Assembly: GCA_033391075.1 (NCBI GenBank) | Contig: JAWPMV010000001.1 | Span: 1,364,001 to 1,428,000, forward strand | Length of the DNA stretch: 64,000 nt | Origin: Bacteroidia bacterium | GTDB taxonomy: Bacteria > Bacteroidota > Bacteroidia > J057 | Reading direction: 5' to 3' | In this document: piece by piece, positions 1 through 9,690 of the stretch | How positions within the stretch are numbered: position 1 is the first letter of the stretch | How the letters are laid out: each line of letters opens with the position of its first letter | Notes under the pieces: model-generated | Databases searched by the model: none | What the model was told of the DNA's origin: nothing | The model's input: only the letters and a program-made list of their open reading frames with translations | Program-made: the position numbers and the translations under genes

Positions 1-1320
1 ATCATGCTTTTCTGATTCTTCCCCAGCAATTTCCAGGTATGCATTTTCTATGCTTTCCAGGCTTTCTTCCAGCACTACATTATTGAGTAAGAGGTAGGTG
101 GATGCTTTGTGTTTCCTATCAAATTCGCCAAATAAGGCTTTAAAATCAGTAGTTAATTTGCGGATATCTTCCGCACTCAATTCCTGCTTTCTGGCCAAAA
201 TAAGCTCAGGATCCGCATAAAGTAACACATTGAGATCTGGCTTGAAGACAAAGCGATAAAGGGCTTTGATAAAGGCCGGTGGCAGGACTATGTTTGCTCT
301 TTTGCTATCTACGATATAATCGAAATAGTAGCGATCATAGAGAATGATATGCCCTTTGAGACTATGCTTGAGGTAAACATAAAATTGACCCAGCACATAA
401 TCGCAGTAATAGTACATGAAACGAACAAAAGAAGAAATCTTGCTCTTATTGGTCCCTGTTCTGGGTAAAGTATTGGCAGCCTTTTGCTCTGCCTCCTGTT
501 TCCCATATTTATAGGAACTGAGAATTGGCAAAATAGAGGGCCTTTGCCTTAGCAACACAATTTCCTTGCGATATTTTTCTGCGAGGATTTTGCGGGTTTC
601 TTCCAGAATGGTTGATTTACCGGCTCCATCAACTCCACTAAAGGTGATCACCATGCCGGGATCTTTTAGTCTATCTCTGAAACTGGAGGCCTTCAACAAT
701 AAACCGGTCCATCCCTGGTTGTCGGAAAAATTTTGAATTCTGGCAATGAGCTTTTTGCGATGGGGCAGCAAATCAAAGATATTATCTCCCAACTCCTCCA
801 ATTGGTATTTGGTCTGAATGTACTGCCTGACTTCTGCTTTTTTCTGTCCGTCCAATTGATGATAAAAGTCGATATACTTCTGCGGAATCTCAGAGGAATT
901 GAGCGTATAAAAGAGGCTTAGATAGGCGAAAGAATGCTGCAAACTGGCAATTTTGATTCCTTCCAGGTTCAAATTGCTGAATTCCAGAATTTCCTCTGTT
1001 TGAAGAAAGACATTGAATTTCCATTTACAGGCATGAATCAAATCCATTTCCAGAAAACTCCCATCCTCAAAGAATATCTCTGCGTAGAGCGCAAATGATT
1101 TCTCCCGAAACCGCACCCGTTTCACATAATTTGAGTCCTGGATCAATCTTTTCCATTCCCGGATCTCCTTTTTGTCGATGATCAGGTCAATATCACTTTT
1201 TTCGGGTATGTGATACTGAGTAGGATAAAAATATTTGAGGTAAGCATATCTCAGCTTCCTGCTTCCTTTAAAAAGTTCCTGTATAAATTCCTGACGCTTT
1301 CCTAACTTGATTGTCTGCAT
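1..1320 (-). CDS. Nucleotidyltransferase-like / thymidylate kinase-like fusion protein (partial, C-terminus off window)
   Basis: The frame is open from ATG at 1320 to the window edge (440 codons, no stop), so the C-terminus is missing. Residues about 38-60 contain EKSDIDLIID, which resembles the acidic motif of pol-beta-type nucleotidyltransferases. Residues 227-237 carry a phosphate-binding loop, FSGVDGAGKST, of the thymidylate kinase type, followed further on by a DRYYFDYIVD segment like the kinase DR(Y/H) motif. I infer a two-domain protein that handles a nucleotide or phosphosugar donor for the adjoining surface-glycan locus; the substrate cannot be read from the sequence. It is the most downstream visible gene of the minus-strand cluster, 16 bases after the APH-like kinase gene, so the two are probably co-transcribed. 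A housekeeping thymidylate kinase is unlikely because of the long N-terminal domain and the context. Confidence 0.7.
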   Translation of the reverse strand, partial: MQTIKLGKRQEFIQELFKGSRKLRYAYLKYFYPTQYHIPEKSDIDLIIDKKEIREWKRLIQDSNYVKRVRFREKSFALYAEIFFEDGSFLEMDLIHACKWKFNVFLQTEEILEFSNLNLEGIKIASLQHSFAYLSLFYTLNSSEIPQKYIDFYHQLDGQKKAEVRQYIQTKYQLEELGDNIFDLLPHRKKLIARIQNFSDNQGWTGLLLKASSFRDRLKDPGMVITFSGVDGAGKSTILEETRKILAEKYRKEIVLLRQRPSILPILSSYKYGKQEAEQKAANTLPRTGTNKSKISSFVRFMYYYCDYVLGQFYVYLKHSLKGHIILYDRYYFDYIVDSKRANIVLPPAFIKALYRFVFKPDLNVLLYADPELILARKQELSAEDIRKLTTDFKALFGEFDRKHKASTYLLLNNVVLEESLESIENAYLEIAGEESEKHD

Positions 1321-1336
1321 AATTCTTTTGTTTTCC

Positions 1337-2587
1337 TCAATGGGTGTGTTGCAAGGCCTGATCCCAAATATCCATTAGCCAGTGTACCTGCATGTGAACA
1401 GATTCTTCATCCATATAAATGCGGAGGTAATAGCTAATGATGTATAAGAGGTAAAGCTTGTGGTAGTACTGGAGATCCAGGCCATATTGCTTGCAGAGTC
1501 GTTTGCTGTGGGGCAAGCGAAAGCTGCGACTGATTTCCCTTAAAATCTGATCATAATTCTGGCGAAGTAAGAGGACGCCTGACTGATACATATAGTGGTA
1601 GAGGTCGAAAAACAAAGGCAAGCCCTTCCGCGACAATTCCCAATCATAGAGGTGTACATAGTTGTCAGAGAGGTACATATTCCAGGGAGTGAAGTCGCCA
1701 TGCGCGAGAGAGGTCTGGAAAAACTTCGCAGGACTCAGGCTTTTGGTGAGCTTGATCAAATTATCAATGATCCGATTCAGGACCGGATTGTTGATGGCAG
1801 GATCAAGCACTTCCCGGGTACAAATCCTGCTTAAGTTCTCATGTATCTCTCTGTAAAAGGTGGAAGAAGCCATAATCTCTTCCTTGGCGGTAAATTTGTA
1901 AATCTCACTGAGAACTTCGATGTGCATGTCTTCCAGTCGCGCTACTTCGCGTGCAGGAGTCGGTTTTATATTGCTGAGGATAAGGCAGCCCTCTTTGGAG
2001 TCCGGATGAACCCGGGGATGATCCAGCCTAAAGAAAGGAAGATCACTCAGGTATTTGAGCATTTTCTCCTCATTTGATAGAATTTCTTTCGCTTTATCAG
2101 AATGGGATAGCTTGACAAAATGGGAAACAGACTTATTTCGGTAAATGGCCGCTACACTCTTTCGGTTTTCTCCGACGGTGCCGGTAAAAACAGCATAGGT
2201 TTCTGCGTCCAGGGTTTTTAGCAAATCCTGAAAAGGAAGCTTGCTGGTTTTAATACTAAAACTCCCGCTAAACAACTTCTTTTGAAGATTCAGGGAAAAA
2301 GCGGCATGGGTACACAATTTATACACCCGAGCTTTCAGGTGTGCAGAATTGTAGAGAGAAAGATATGCGGGATATTGGGTATCTGATGGGAAAAACCATC
2401 GGATTGTTCCCGTAGGATTCAGAATATAACTGAAATTGTAGGCTTGCTGATCCCCTTCACTGCTTTTCCAGGAGTGTTCCCAATCTTCGACCAGTACAGA
2501 ATGATTGGAGTCTAAAGGAGTATTAGAGCCATAACCCAGGATCTTGCGAACCAAAGCTGCTTCAGTTTCTAAGTGCTTGTTTTCCAT
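1337..2587 (-). CDS. APH/choline kinase-fold phosphotransferase
   Basis: A 416-residue protein with the catalytic signature HGDFTPWN at about residues 295-302 and a following LYDWE (about 311-315) that matches the metal-binding DxD-type position of aminoglycoside phosphotransferase/choline kinase-fold enzymes. The N-terminal 200 residues are divergent. In this locus it more plausibly phosphorylates a sugar, lipid or polymer decoration than an antibiotic; that is inference from context. The start overlaps the end of the O-antigen ligase/polymerase gene by 26 bases, and the gene is followed after 16 bases by the nucleotidyltransferase/kinase fusion, which fits one transcript. No signal peptide or membrane segment is visible, so it should act in the cytoplasm. 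Confidence 0.75.
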   Translation of the reverse strand: MENKHLETEAALVRKILGYGSNTPLDSNHSVLVEDWEHSWKSSEGDQQAYNFSYILNPTGTIRWFFPSDTQYPAYLSLYNSAHLKARVYKLCTHAAFSLNLQKKLFSGSFSIKTSKLPFQDLLKTLDAETYAVFTGTVGENRKSVAAIYRNKSVSHFVKLSHSDKAKEILSNEEKMLKYLSDLPFFRLDHPRVHPDSKEGCLILSNIKPTPAREVARLEDMHIEVLSEIYKFTAKEEIMASSTFYREIHENLSRICTREVLDPAINNPVLNRIIDNLIKLTKSLSPAKFFQTSLAHGDFTPWNMYLSDNYVHLYDWELSRKGLPLFFDLYHYMYQSGVLLLRQNYDQILREISRSFRLPHSKRLCKQYGLDLQYYHKLYLLYIISYYLRIYMDEESVHMQVHWLMDIWDQALQHTH

Positions 2588-3833
2588 AAATGGGGGTATA
2601 TCTTTCTGGTTTGGGCGCTTCTGCCGAGATCACATAGACCATGATGATGAATAACCACCACATGATCCCATAATTCGCATCTCCAAAGATCCCGAACTCT
2701 GTGAGCGAATTGATGAAAATCCCGATAAAAATGCCTACACCTGTATGTTTTATAATGCTTTTCTTTTCTCTGAACCAGGCCTTGAATACAAAGACCATAT
2801 TGAAAAAGGTTGCCAGAGCTCCTGCAATACCCAGATTGAGTAATACCTGCAAAAAGGTATTATGTGTCATGGAGCCTGGATAAGAATGGATGCTGGGGAA
2901 ATTGTGGAAATGGTGAATCCGCATAAATCCAAAGCCGAATAGAGGCTTTTCCGTAAATCCATAGGTCAGCAAATCTCCCCAAAAAGGAATCCTGCCCGTC
3001 ATACTCATTACTTCTCCTACATCACCTTCTTTTACAAATATTTTAAAGAATACAATGGGTGCTACCAATGCCCCGGTTACCAGGGTGGGTATGATCAATT
3101 TTGCCTTGCCCGAAGACATGACGAAGTACATCGTCGTCAGGAAGAAACTAATCATAGATGATCGTGATTGGGTCAGGACCAGAGCCAACACAATCATAAG
3201 CCATCCCAGAACTTTCCAAATGCTGATATTCGTGCGGACGATATTGGTATATAGCATGCCTGCCCCTACGGTCATCAACATGCCCATTTCATTGGGATTG
3301 ATGATCCAACCCCCCAATCTTTGAACTTCCCCTCCATGCGTACCCCGAAAAAAGAGATCGGGATTGACGATGGCGCCAATCAAAAAACTGATGGCTACCC
3401 ACACAATTGAAACCCACAGGATATAATCCAGGGTAATGGTATGTGTCCATCTAGGTTGTTCATTGAAAATCAGAAAGGCTTTCCAATACCATATCACAAA
3501 TACTATGCACTCAATATCCATGGCGATCTGCAAAGCTGACCATGCCTGATCCGACGACCAGAGAATGGATGCAAATCCAATAAAAAGATACATGAGATAG
3601 AAAAAGAGGGCAAGGATATTTTTATAAACAAAGCGGGTCGGTCTTTTAGGGTCGTTCCAAAGCATGACCAGGAGGATAGATGTACCTGTCAGAAGGCATC
3701 TCAATCCTGTCTTAAAAACCCGTGTGATAGTTGCGTTTTCTGAGATCATGAAGTAGCTGTTGATCCGGAGGATCATCAGAACGATTAGCAATACTGCTAT
3801 CGCTTGTCCCGTTTTAGCTACTTTTTGACTCAT
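2562..3833 (-). CDS. O-antigen ligase / Wzy-type polymerase family membrane protein
   Basis: A 423-residue protein with about ten to twelve hydrophobic segments spread along its length and a large polar loop in the second half. A TQSRSS segment near residue 225 and the HNTFLQ... segment near 325 match the layout of the Wzy_C (O-antigen ligase/polymerase) family. Members join lipid-linked glycan repeat units to each other or to a lipid acceptor on the outer face of the inner membrane. Polymerase versus ligase cannot be settled by eye. It overlaps the upstream glycosyltransferase gene by an ATGA junction (3830-3833) and the downstream APH-like gene by 26 bases, so translation is probably coupled. 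Confidence 0.8.
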   Translation of the reverse strand: MSQKVAKTGQAIAVLLIVLMILRINSYFMISENATITRVFKTGLRCLLTGTSILLVMLWNDPKRPTRFVYKNILALFFYLMYLFIGFASILWSSDQAWSALQIAMDIECIVFVIWYWKAFLIFNEQPRWTHTITLDYILWVSIVWVAISFLIGAIVNPDLFFRGTHGGEVQRLGGWIINPNEMGMLMTVGAGMLYTNIVRTNISIWKVLGWLMIVLALVLTQSRSSMISFFLTTMYFVMSSGKAKLIIPTLVTGALVAPIVFFKIFVKEGDVGEVMSMTGRIPFWGDLLTYGFTEKPLFGFGFMRIHHFHNFPSIHSYPGSMTHNTFLQVLLNLGIAGALATFFNMVFVFKAWFREKKSIIKHTGVGIFIGIFINSLTEFGIFGDANYGIMWWLFIIMVYVISAEAPKPERYTPIYGKQALRN

Positions 3834-4951
3834 ATTTTATAGGCCTTTTTCAAGACCTGGTTGGCTATATTTTCCCAGTTAAATTCATCTTCGATTATGG
3901 TTCTTGCAGTCTTTCCCATTTGCTTTAGGCGGGAAAGGCTCTTCAAATCCTCAGCTTCCTTGAGTGCAGCTGCAACAGCGTCTGCATCATTGACCTCTAT
4001 ATGGATCCCGGCTTTTCGATCTGCGAAAAATGCTCCCAGATTTGTAGGTGTACTCAGGATGACTGGCAATCCGATTCCAGCTGCTTCCAGCACGCTGGTT
4101 GGAAGACCTTCATAGCGGGAAGTATGGATAAATGCATCACTTTGATAAAGGAGTCTCAATTTTTCTTCTCCAAACCAGGGTCCCCAGAATTTGATGAGTT
4201 TTCTTACCCCCAACATCTGAGCCTGAGCCTTGAGTGAGTTCATATCTTTTCCATCACCTATCAGCCAAAGCTTACCTTTGCCTCCTCCCTCCCGGTAACG
4301 GGTAAATCCTTCAATCAGAATATCCAGACCCTTATGTCTTCGATCCAAACGTCCGCAGTAGCTGAAAATCGGATAAGCAAACTGTTTTCTTGCTTCCGCT
4401 TGAAAATCCAGTTCCTCTAGATTCTGTCCATTGGGGATTAGTACTTTATTGTCTAGCTTAATTAGTTTGTCGATATAGTCATACTGGGTTTGTCCCAGAA
4501 ACTGCACGGCTTGAGCATTTTTGATAATGCGAGATTCAAAAAAGCGGAAATAGATGCGCTTTCTCCAGGCACTTTTCTGTAAAGCACCCGGACTGAGTGA
4601 TCCATGAGGACAATAGGTATAGGGAATAGACTTCTTCAACAGAAGTCTTGAGAGCCAGTAAAACTCCGTGATAAAACTCCCATGAATGTGGAAGTGAGAG
4701 GAAGATGCCTCCATGGCTTCGAGATAGCGAACCAATTCCTCATCCAGCCTGAATTTATTTTTATTGGCTTGAAAGAGTCGGAGGATGTAAGGCCTGTCCG
4801 GAGGTCTCTCTCCCGGACTGGGGGTGATACCCCATATTTCTACATCATGTCCGCTTTTCAATTGCTGCAAGGCCAGATTATGAGCCACTTTATTGATCCC
4901 ATTCATGCGATCAATACGGGCTTTCCCCAATATGACATGGATAATTTTCAC
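3830..4951 (-). CDS. Glycosyltransferase family 4 (GT-B fold)
   Basis: A 373-residue cytoplasmic GT-B enzyme. The N-terminal acceptor domain begins MKIIHVILGKARIDRMNGIN, typical of GT4 enzymes. The C-terminal donor-binding domain contains FSYCGRLDRRHKGLD (about residues 198-212) and SRYEGLPTSVLEAAGIGLPV (about 277-296), the E-x7-E type retaining signature. It transfers a sugar from a nucleotide donor to the growing lipid-linked unit; donor and linkage are unknown. It heads the second or third transcription unit of the polysaccharide locus, because a terminator-like hairpin lies between it and the FkbM gene upstream. Its stop overlaps the start of the Wzy/ligase gene. Confidence 0.85.
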   Translation of the reverse strand: MKIIHVILGKARIDRMNGINKVAHNLALQQLKSGHDVEIWGITPSPGERPPDRPYILRLFQANKNKFRLDEELVRYLEAMEASSSHFHIHGSFITEFYWLSRLLLKKSIPYTYCPHGSLSPGALQKSAWRKRIYFRFFESRIIKNAQAVQFLGQTQYDYIDKLIKLDNKVLIPNGQNLEELDFQAEARKQFAYPIFSYCGRLDRRHKGLDILIEGFTRYREGGGKGKLWLIGDGKDMNSLKAQAQMLGVRKLIKFWGPWFGEEKLRLLYQSDAFIHTSRYEGLPTSVLEAAGIGLPVILSTPTNLGAFFADRKAGIHIEVNDADAVAAALKEAEDLKSLSRLKQMGKTARTIIEDEFNWENIANQVLKKAYKI

Positions 4952-5075
4952 ATGGGAAATTTCTTAATATCAGCAGGTTTTTAAAAATCCATAAATATTA
5001 AATTCCAACATATAAAATATTGTAAAATTCCCTGTATTTCAGTTGTAAGTAAGCTCCCTTTAGCGGCATAAAAAC

Positions 5076-5108
5076 AAAAAAGCCCTGACAATTTGCCAGA
5101 GCTTTTTT
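5076..5108 (-). terminator. Rho-independent terminator after the FkbM gene
   Basis: An imperfect hairpin (arms 5076-5089 and 5095-5108, two mismatches) flanked by A/T runs. On the minus strand it lies 18 bases after the FkbM stop and is followed by a T-rich run. It separates the FkbM transcript from the glycosyltransferase operon. Confidence 0.6.
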
Positions 5109-5125
5109 GCTATATTTTAAAGCTT

Positions 5126-5878
5126 CTATAGATAAGAAGCACGATTTCTCCCTTTCGGATGGGCAATGAAATAATAGTTGAGGTGATTGTTGAACTGATC
5201 GAGGAAATCAGATTCAGAAAAAGGAGCTTCAGCTGCCAACCAGCCTTTCATCGTATTTAATTCCAATCCACAACTTGTCAGGAAATCAAAAATCATCTCG
5301 GGAGTAGTCCCGTAGTGATTTGTTCCTCCAATTCCTGATTCAAATACAACGATTGGACTTGATCTCCGGATGAGGTTTTGCCCCCCATTAAAAACACCCA
5401 TTTCCCCACCTTCTACATCGATCTTGAGGAAATCGACCGTATAATCTGGCCCGACGAGGGTATCCAGACGATAGGTAGGAACACGAATGGTTTCATCCTT
5501 TTCATTAGGTCTGTCGTAGCTTCGTTTCACTAGCCCACTATAGGCAGGATTGCTGATTACATAATTAAATTCAGCTTCTCCATCCTCTGCAGCCAGGGCA
5601 CAGTGATGCACGGTTACATTTGAAATGTGGTTGAATTTTCTGTCTAGAGCATTGAATTTTGGAGGAATGGGTTCAAAGGCGTGGTGTTTTCCTCTTGGAC
5701 AAAACTTGATCATCTGCTCAAGCATTTCTCCTTCAAAACACCCAACATCCAGACAATTTGAATCAGGACGTAAAACGGTCCTCATAATTCGGCTTGTTTG
5801 AATGTCGTACTTTTGATTTTGTGTTATACCCAGCCCAAACTTTTTCATTTGACGACTGATCAATTGTGTAGCTTTCAT
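5126..5878 (-). CDS. FkbM family SAM-dependent methyltransferase
   Basis: A 250-residue cytoplasmic methyltransferase. The SAM-binding motif I is CLDVGCFEGEM at about residues 40-50, and the characteristic FkbM segment DFLKIDVEGGEMGVFNG lies at about 149-165. FkbM enzymes O-methylate hydroxyls of polyketides or sugars, and in glycan loci they typically methylate a sugar residue, which is the inferred role here. The start at 5878 is chosen because it gives a plausible N-terminal helix; an internal ATG at residue 11 is also possible. The gene stands alone as a transcript: 315 bases separate it from the flippase gene upstream, and a terminator follows it. Confidence 0.85.
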   Translation of the reverse strand: MKATQLISRQMKKFGLGITQNQKYDIQTSRIMRTVLRPDSNCLDVGCFEGEMLEQMIKFCPRGKHHAFEPIPPKFNALDRKFNHISNVTVHHCALAAEDGEAEFNYVISNPAYSGLVKRSYDRPNEKDETIRVPTYRLDTLVGPDYTVDFLKIDVEGGEMGVFNGGQNLIRRSSPIVVFESGIGGTNHYGTTPEMIFDFLTSCGLELNTMKGWLAAEAPFSESDFLDQFNNHLNYYFIAHPKGRNRASYL

Positions 5879-6193
5879 AAATAAAGATGTTAATGCAACA
5901 GCTTGTCGTGGAGACTTCTGGGCTCCCCTTCTGAGAAGTTAAATCAAAAAACCCCAATAATATTGCGCGAGTTACTTAGATAGATTTATAAAGATCGACT
6001 GCTTTAATTAAATTAGTGAAAATCAGCGCAATAGGTCTTTTCCCTTGTTTCAATGGTTAAAATTCGTGTTTGAATGAGTAAAAATTTACGTCTTCTCCTG
6101 AAATGTACGAACTAGCCTCCTAAATGCCCTTTAACTATTTGTTAATTTGCGTATTATCAGGGACTTGTAGCTTGAATAGCTATGAAAATCAGA
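5879..6193. other. Intergenic region between flippase and FkbM genes
   Basis: 315 AT-rich bases without a credible ORF. It should hold the promoter of the FkbM gene on the minus strand, but I see no convincing TTG/TAnnTTTG pair. The stretch next to 6194 has no clear hairpin terminator for the flippase gene. Confidence 0.5.
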
Positions 6194-7483
6194 CTAGGCC
6201 TGCAATGTTCTTTTTTGAAATTTTCTCAAACTCAGAAGATATACACTTTGCATGAGGATTTGGGTGAGGATAAGTCCTGCCACGACGCCTGTCAATTCCC
6301 AACGTTTTACCATTGGAAAGGCAAGTAATAAACTGAAAGCAGTACTGAGGACATATGAGATAAAAATAGGGCGAGTGTGTTCTATACTTCTGAGTGCATA
6401 CCTCAATGGATAGCCGGGAAACAGACTCAGGTAAAAAAGGCAATATCCCATAAGTAGGTAAGCATAGCTTTCATATTCTGCTCCATAAACCAGACCTAAT
6501 ACCATTTTTGCACTTAGGGCAAGAAGTAGTAAAATTCCCAAAACGACCATTCCAGATCGTAAGCTCAGTTTCATGAGGTATTTTTTCATGGCCGTAAATC
6601 CTTCTTTCGCATAGCTTTCTGCAGCCTTTACCGGTACTACATTTTCCATCGCCTGAAACAAAACATGGGTCAAACCCAAGAGATTCTGAGCAATACGGAG
6701 TGCTCCTAATGCCAGAGGGCCTAAAAGAGCAGCAGCAGCAAGCAGGAAGTAATTGCTAGAGAAAAATTGAAGGAGTGCGGTCCCTAATAGCCAGGAAGCA
6801 TAATCCCAGTGTTCCTTGAGTATCGAGGAGAAGCCTGCGATCCCTTCTTTCAAAGAGAGCTTTGCCAGGAAAAATCCCAGAATCGCTGCAGTTCCAAAGC
6901 TGACTAAAATGACCAGATATATATGGATACTATTGAGTTGATCCTGAAAATATAAAATCAATATTCCCGCAAGCATCCCCAGATAAGAGATTCCATCTAT
7001 GATAAGGGCATAAAGCGCTTGAGAGTTAATAAAGAAATAGCGTCTGTAATATTCCTGCATGAGATAAGCCAGGATCGCCAAAGGAAGAATAGGATATAGC
7101 TCACTAACTTTCCATTTGGGCAAAAGAAGATCAGCCTTGGCTATCAGGGGACTTATCAGAAGGAAAATTGCCGTGGAAAAACAGATTTGAAGAAATTGGC
7201 TATGCTGAAAATAGCTCTTCCGATCTTCAGGAGATTTCTTGGGACCCAGACTCATCATCGGTGCCTGAATAAAAGCTTGCTGCAAGCTACTCATCAATAA
7301 AAGCCCCATCCAGGCAAGTGCAAAGAAACCGTATTCCTCCAGGCCTGCCAATCGTGTGATGAGGATAGCTGTCAGGAAATTTGATCCACTCACCACGGCC
7401 TGATCCAAAAGGGTCAGCTGTGTAGCAGGATTCATTCGAGCTACCTTTTGTATAAGCTGACTAATCTTCTGCATGACGCGCAA
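6194..7483 (-). CDS. Wzx-type polysaccharide flippase (MATE/MOP superfamily)
   Basis: A 429-residue integral membrane protein with about twelve predicted transmembrane segments evenly distributed, matching the oligosaccharide flippase (Wzx/RfbX) family of the MOP superfamily. The N-terminus carries LLDQAVVSGSNFLTAILITR, a typical first helix of these proteins. It would translocate undecaprenyl-linked repeat units across the inner membrane for polymerisation by the Wzy-like protein of the same locus. The start overlaps the end of the upstream co-polymerase gene by 23 bases, so it belongs to the 12863-6194 transcript together with the export genes. Confidence 0.85.
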   Translation of the reverse strand: MRVMQKISQLIQKVARMNPATQLTLLDQAVVSGSNFLTAILITRLAGLEEYGFFALAWMGLLLMSSLQQAFIQAPMMSLGPKKSPEDRKSYFQHSQFLQICFSTAIFLLISPLIAKADLLLPKWKVSELYPILPLAILAYLMQEYYRRYFFINSQALYALIIDGISYLGMLAGILILYFQDQLNSIHIYLVILVSFGTAAILGFFLAKLSLKEGIAGFSSILKEHWDYASWLLGTALLQFFSSNYFLLAAAALLGPLALGALRIAQNLLGLTHVLFQAMENVVPVKAAESYAKEGFTAMKKYLMKLSLRSGMVVLGILLLLALSAKMVLGLVYGAEYESYAYLLMGYCLFYLSLFPGYPLRYALRSIEHTRPIFISYVLSTAFSLLLAFPMVKRWELTGVVAGLILTQILMQSVYLLSLRKFQKRTLQA

Positions 7484-9671
7484 ATAGTTTTGAATTATCC
7501 ATTACATCCTTCAAGCGGATCTTTATTTTTTGTCGAGTACTGATGTTTCCTTTTTCCAGGATGATAATTTCTGTTTTGCCGATCTCATTCTCATCCAGGT
7601 ATTTCTGAACTTTTTTCAAATGACTAAGCTTACTCTTATATAGACTGGCAACATAGAGATTTAGGTCACTTTTTAGCATAAAGGGCAGGGTATCCCGCGA
7701 GTCTTTGAGGCTATTCACCAAAAATATTACAAAATCATATTGTTCCGTAAAACGCTGCAAGGTGTGCTCCCAATTTTTATGATGAATGATCTGGGCAGGA
7801 AAACTATTTTCTCCTTTTCCCACTTGCAAAACATCTAGCTTGGGATGCTTGATTTGGACCTGCTTATCCCAGATCGAATCTATCTCTGTTTGTAAAATCA
7901 GGGTTCGTTTATCCAGCTCTGCCAGTATAAATCCCAATTGCCAGGCACACTGAAGTTTGTCTGGATTATGTTTGTAATCCAAAAAGGTAAGTATGCTAAC
8001 CTTATTATCCAGCACCAAATCTGTAGCCAGATTGATTATCCCTTGTGAAACCGGGCTATGGGGGAAATTGTGCAAAACAGCCTCAGCACGAATTGGTAAG
8101 TGGATATCATCTTCCAATTCTTCTGCATGGGTAATCAAGCCTTTGAGAGATTTAAATAGGAAAATGAGAAAGACGGCATAAAGGCTATACATAAGGCTGT
8201 TTACTCCCATTTTGATTCGTAGAAGAGGTTTTATGGGCTTTTCTGGAGGCAATTCATGCTCGAGTATGCGATGAAAGGTGAAATCGGACATCGAACTGAT
8301 ATAGGCATCTATCCGCTTGATATTGAGTGAATCCAGGCTACGTTGGCGAAATCCAACTTTTCTTTCCAGTAAACCCAGGTTTTGCTCAACAGCGGGAAGA
8401 CGGAGAATCTGTCCTTTGGATTCTTCCAATTGGGCTTGAAGATTTTCATGGACCTGGCGATAGGTTAGGAGGGTTCTACTTACACGAGTTACCAGATCCT
8501 GAATAATGCTATTGAGTTCTCTTTTTCGGGTTTGTATCAAGGGATGTTCCGGAGTAAGATTCAGGCTTCTTTTTTCTATCTCTTTCTGTAAGGAAACAAT
8601 TTGCTCCAGGGCATCCAAATACCCCTGGTCCCGGATACTTTCGTAATTGACTTCAGCATGCTGGTTTTTTTGCAATTGATCCAGGATCTGAACCAGATTT
8701 TCCAGATCCTTTATTTTGAGGCTGGCATTGAGTTTTCGGGTTTCTGCTTCGGTAAGTATATCCAAATGCAGCTTTCGGAAGCTACCGACTTCCCAGATTT
8801 TGACTTTGTCCCGATAATCAAAAAGTTGCGCTTCCGCTTCCTGTAATTTCAATTCAGCCATCGATATTTGGAGCTCCAGAGTACCTAAAGCTCTGCCTGC
8901 CAGTTCTTTTTTCCGTTCGATAAAGTCTTCAATGTAGGTGCTTGCCAAAGCATTTACAAAGTCTGTGGCTATCCCGGGGTGTTGATGCCAGTAATAGATG
9001 TTGATCAAAGCGACATGTTCATCCTGCAGCCTGACCAAAAGATTACTCAGGTCATAGAAAATCGCCATCAGACTTTCCTCACTTCTAATGACCACCTTAT
9101 ACCGATCTGGCTGGATATCTTTCTTTTTTTCGAAAGGGAGGAGTTCCAGTTTCAGGTCTTTATAGGTAAATATTTCTCCTTTTTTTAGTTGAATGGAGGC
9201 TTTCTCTCCCGATAAATCCTCAAAGCTTAGCTGCCAGTTTTCCTCTGCATCTACTTCAATCAAAAACTCCCGATCCAGCCAACTGCTATCTGTAAAACTA
9301 TGTTTGAGTTCAAATGGGAGGACTTTATATAGTTGTTTCCAACCTTTAGGATGACTTTGAAAATAAGCGGTTTTTATGGATAACTTCTTTAAGGCTTTGC
9401 GAATGAGAAAACTGGAGCGAATCATCTCCATTTCCAGTAAGAACTCCCCAACTACAGAAAAGGCTTCGAAATTCTCTAGAAATTCAGATCCCGAACTATG
9501 TTTATCATTTACCTGTATGGTAGCCCTTGCCTCAAAAGAAGGATTTTCTGAACGAAAGCCCTGATAACCCAGATATGCTCCTAATCCTGCCATGAAGAGG
9601 ATAAACCACCAGGCCCTTATCAAGGGTCTGAATGTTCGCCTGATTTCACCGGAATCATTGAGGAGTCGCAT
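7461..9671 (-). CDS. Wzz/GumC-type polysaccharide co-polymerase with degenerate kinase domain
   Basis: A 736-residue inner-membrane protein with the PCP-2 layout: a transmembrane segment at about 17-37, a long periplasmic region with extended coiled coil (about 250-460), a second membrane segment near 490-507, and a cytoplasmic C-terminal domain in the place of the BY-kinase. That domain starts around residue 560 with VSILTFLDYKHNPDKL and has no Walker A lysine-serine pair, no Walker B aspartate and no tyrosine-rich tail, so it is unlikely to bind ATP or autophosphorylate. It is a paralogue of the 802-residue protein encoded upstream; both begin with the same layout and an (N)DSGxIxR opening. 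It probably controls chain length or forms the periplasmic bridge to the export lipoprotein. It lies 19 bases after the export lipoprotein gene. Confidence 0.8.
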   Translation of the reverse strand: MRLLNDSGEIRRTFRPLIRAWWFILFMAGLGAYLGYQGFRSENPSFEARATIQVNDKHSSGSEFLENFEAFSVVGEFLLEMEMIRSSFLIRKALKKLSIKTAYFQSHPKGWKQLYKVLPFELKHSFTDSSWLDREFLIEVDAEENWQLSFEDLSGEKASIQLKKGEIFTYKDLKLELLPFEKKKDIQPDRYKVVIRSEESLMAIFYDLSNLLVRLQDEHVALINIYYWHQHPGIATDFVNALASTYIEDFIERKKELAGRALGTLELQISMAELKLQEAEAQLFDYRDKVKIWEVGSFRKLHLDILTEAETRKLNASLKIKDLENLVQILDQLQKNQHAEVNYESIRDQGYLDALEQIVSLQKEIEKRSLNLTPEHPLIQTRKRELNSIIQDLVTRVSRTLLTYRQVHENLQAQLEESKGQILRLPAVEQNLGLLERKVGFRQRSLDSLNIKRIDAYISSMSDFTFHRILEHELPPEKPIKPLLRIKMGVNSLMYSLYAVFLIFLFKSLKGLITHAEELEDDIHLPIRAEAVLHNFPHSPVSQGIINLATDLVLDNKVSILTFLDYKHNPDKLQCAWQLGFILAELDKRTLILQTEIDSIWDKQVQIKHPKLDVLQVGKGENSFPAQIIHHKNWEHTLQRFTEQYDFVIFLVNSLKDSRDTLPFMLKSDLNLYVASLYKSKLSHLKKVQKYLDENEIGKTEIIILEKGNISTRQKIKIRLKDVMDNSKLFARHAED

Positions 9672-9690
9672 GGATAGCTAAAGGGGGCAA

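Noticed and set aside
1337-2587. Aminoglycoside resistance enzyme
   Set aside because: Only the general APH fold motif is present; its place inside a polysaccharide locus makes a glycan-related kinase more likely.
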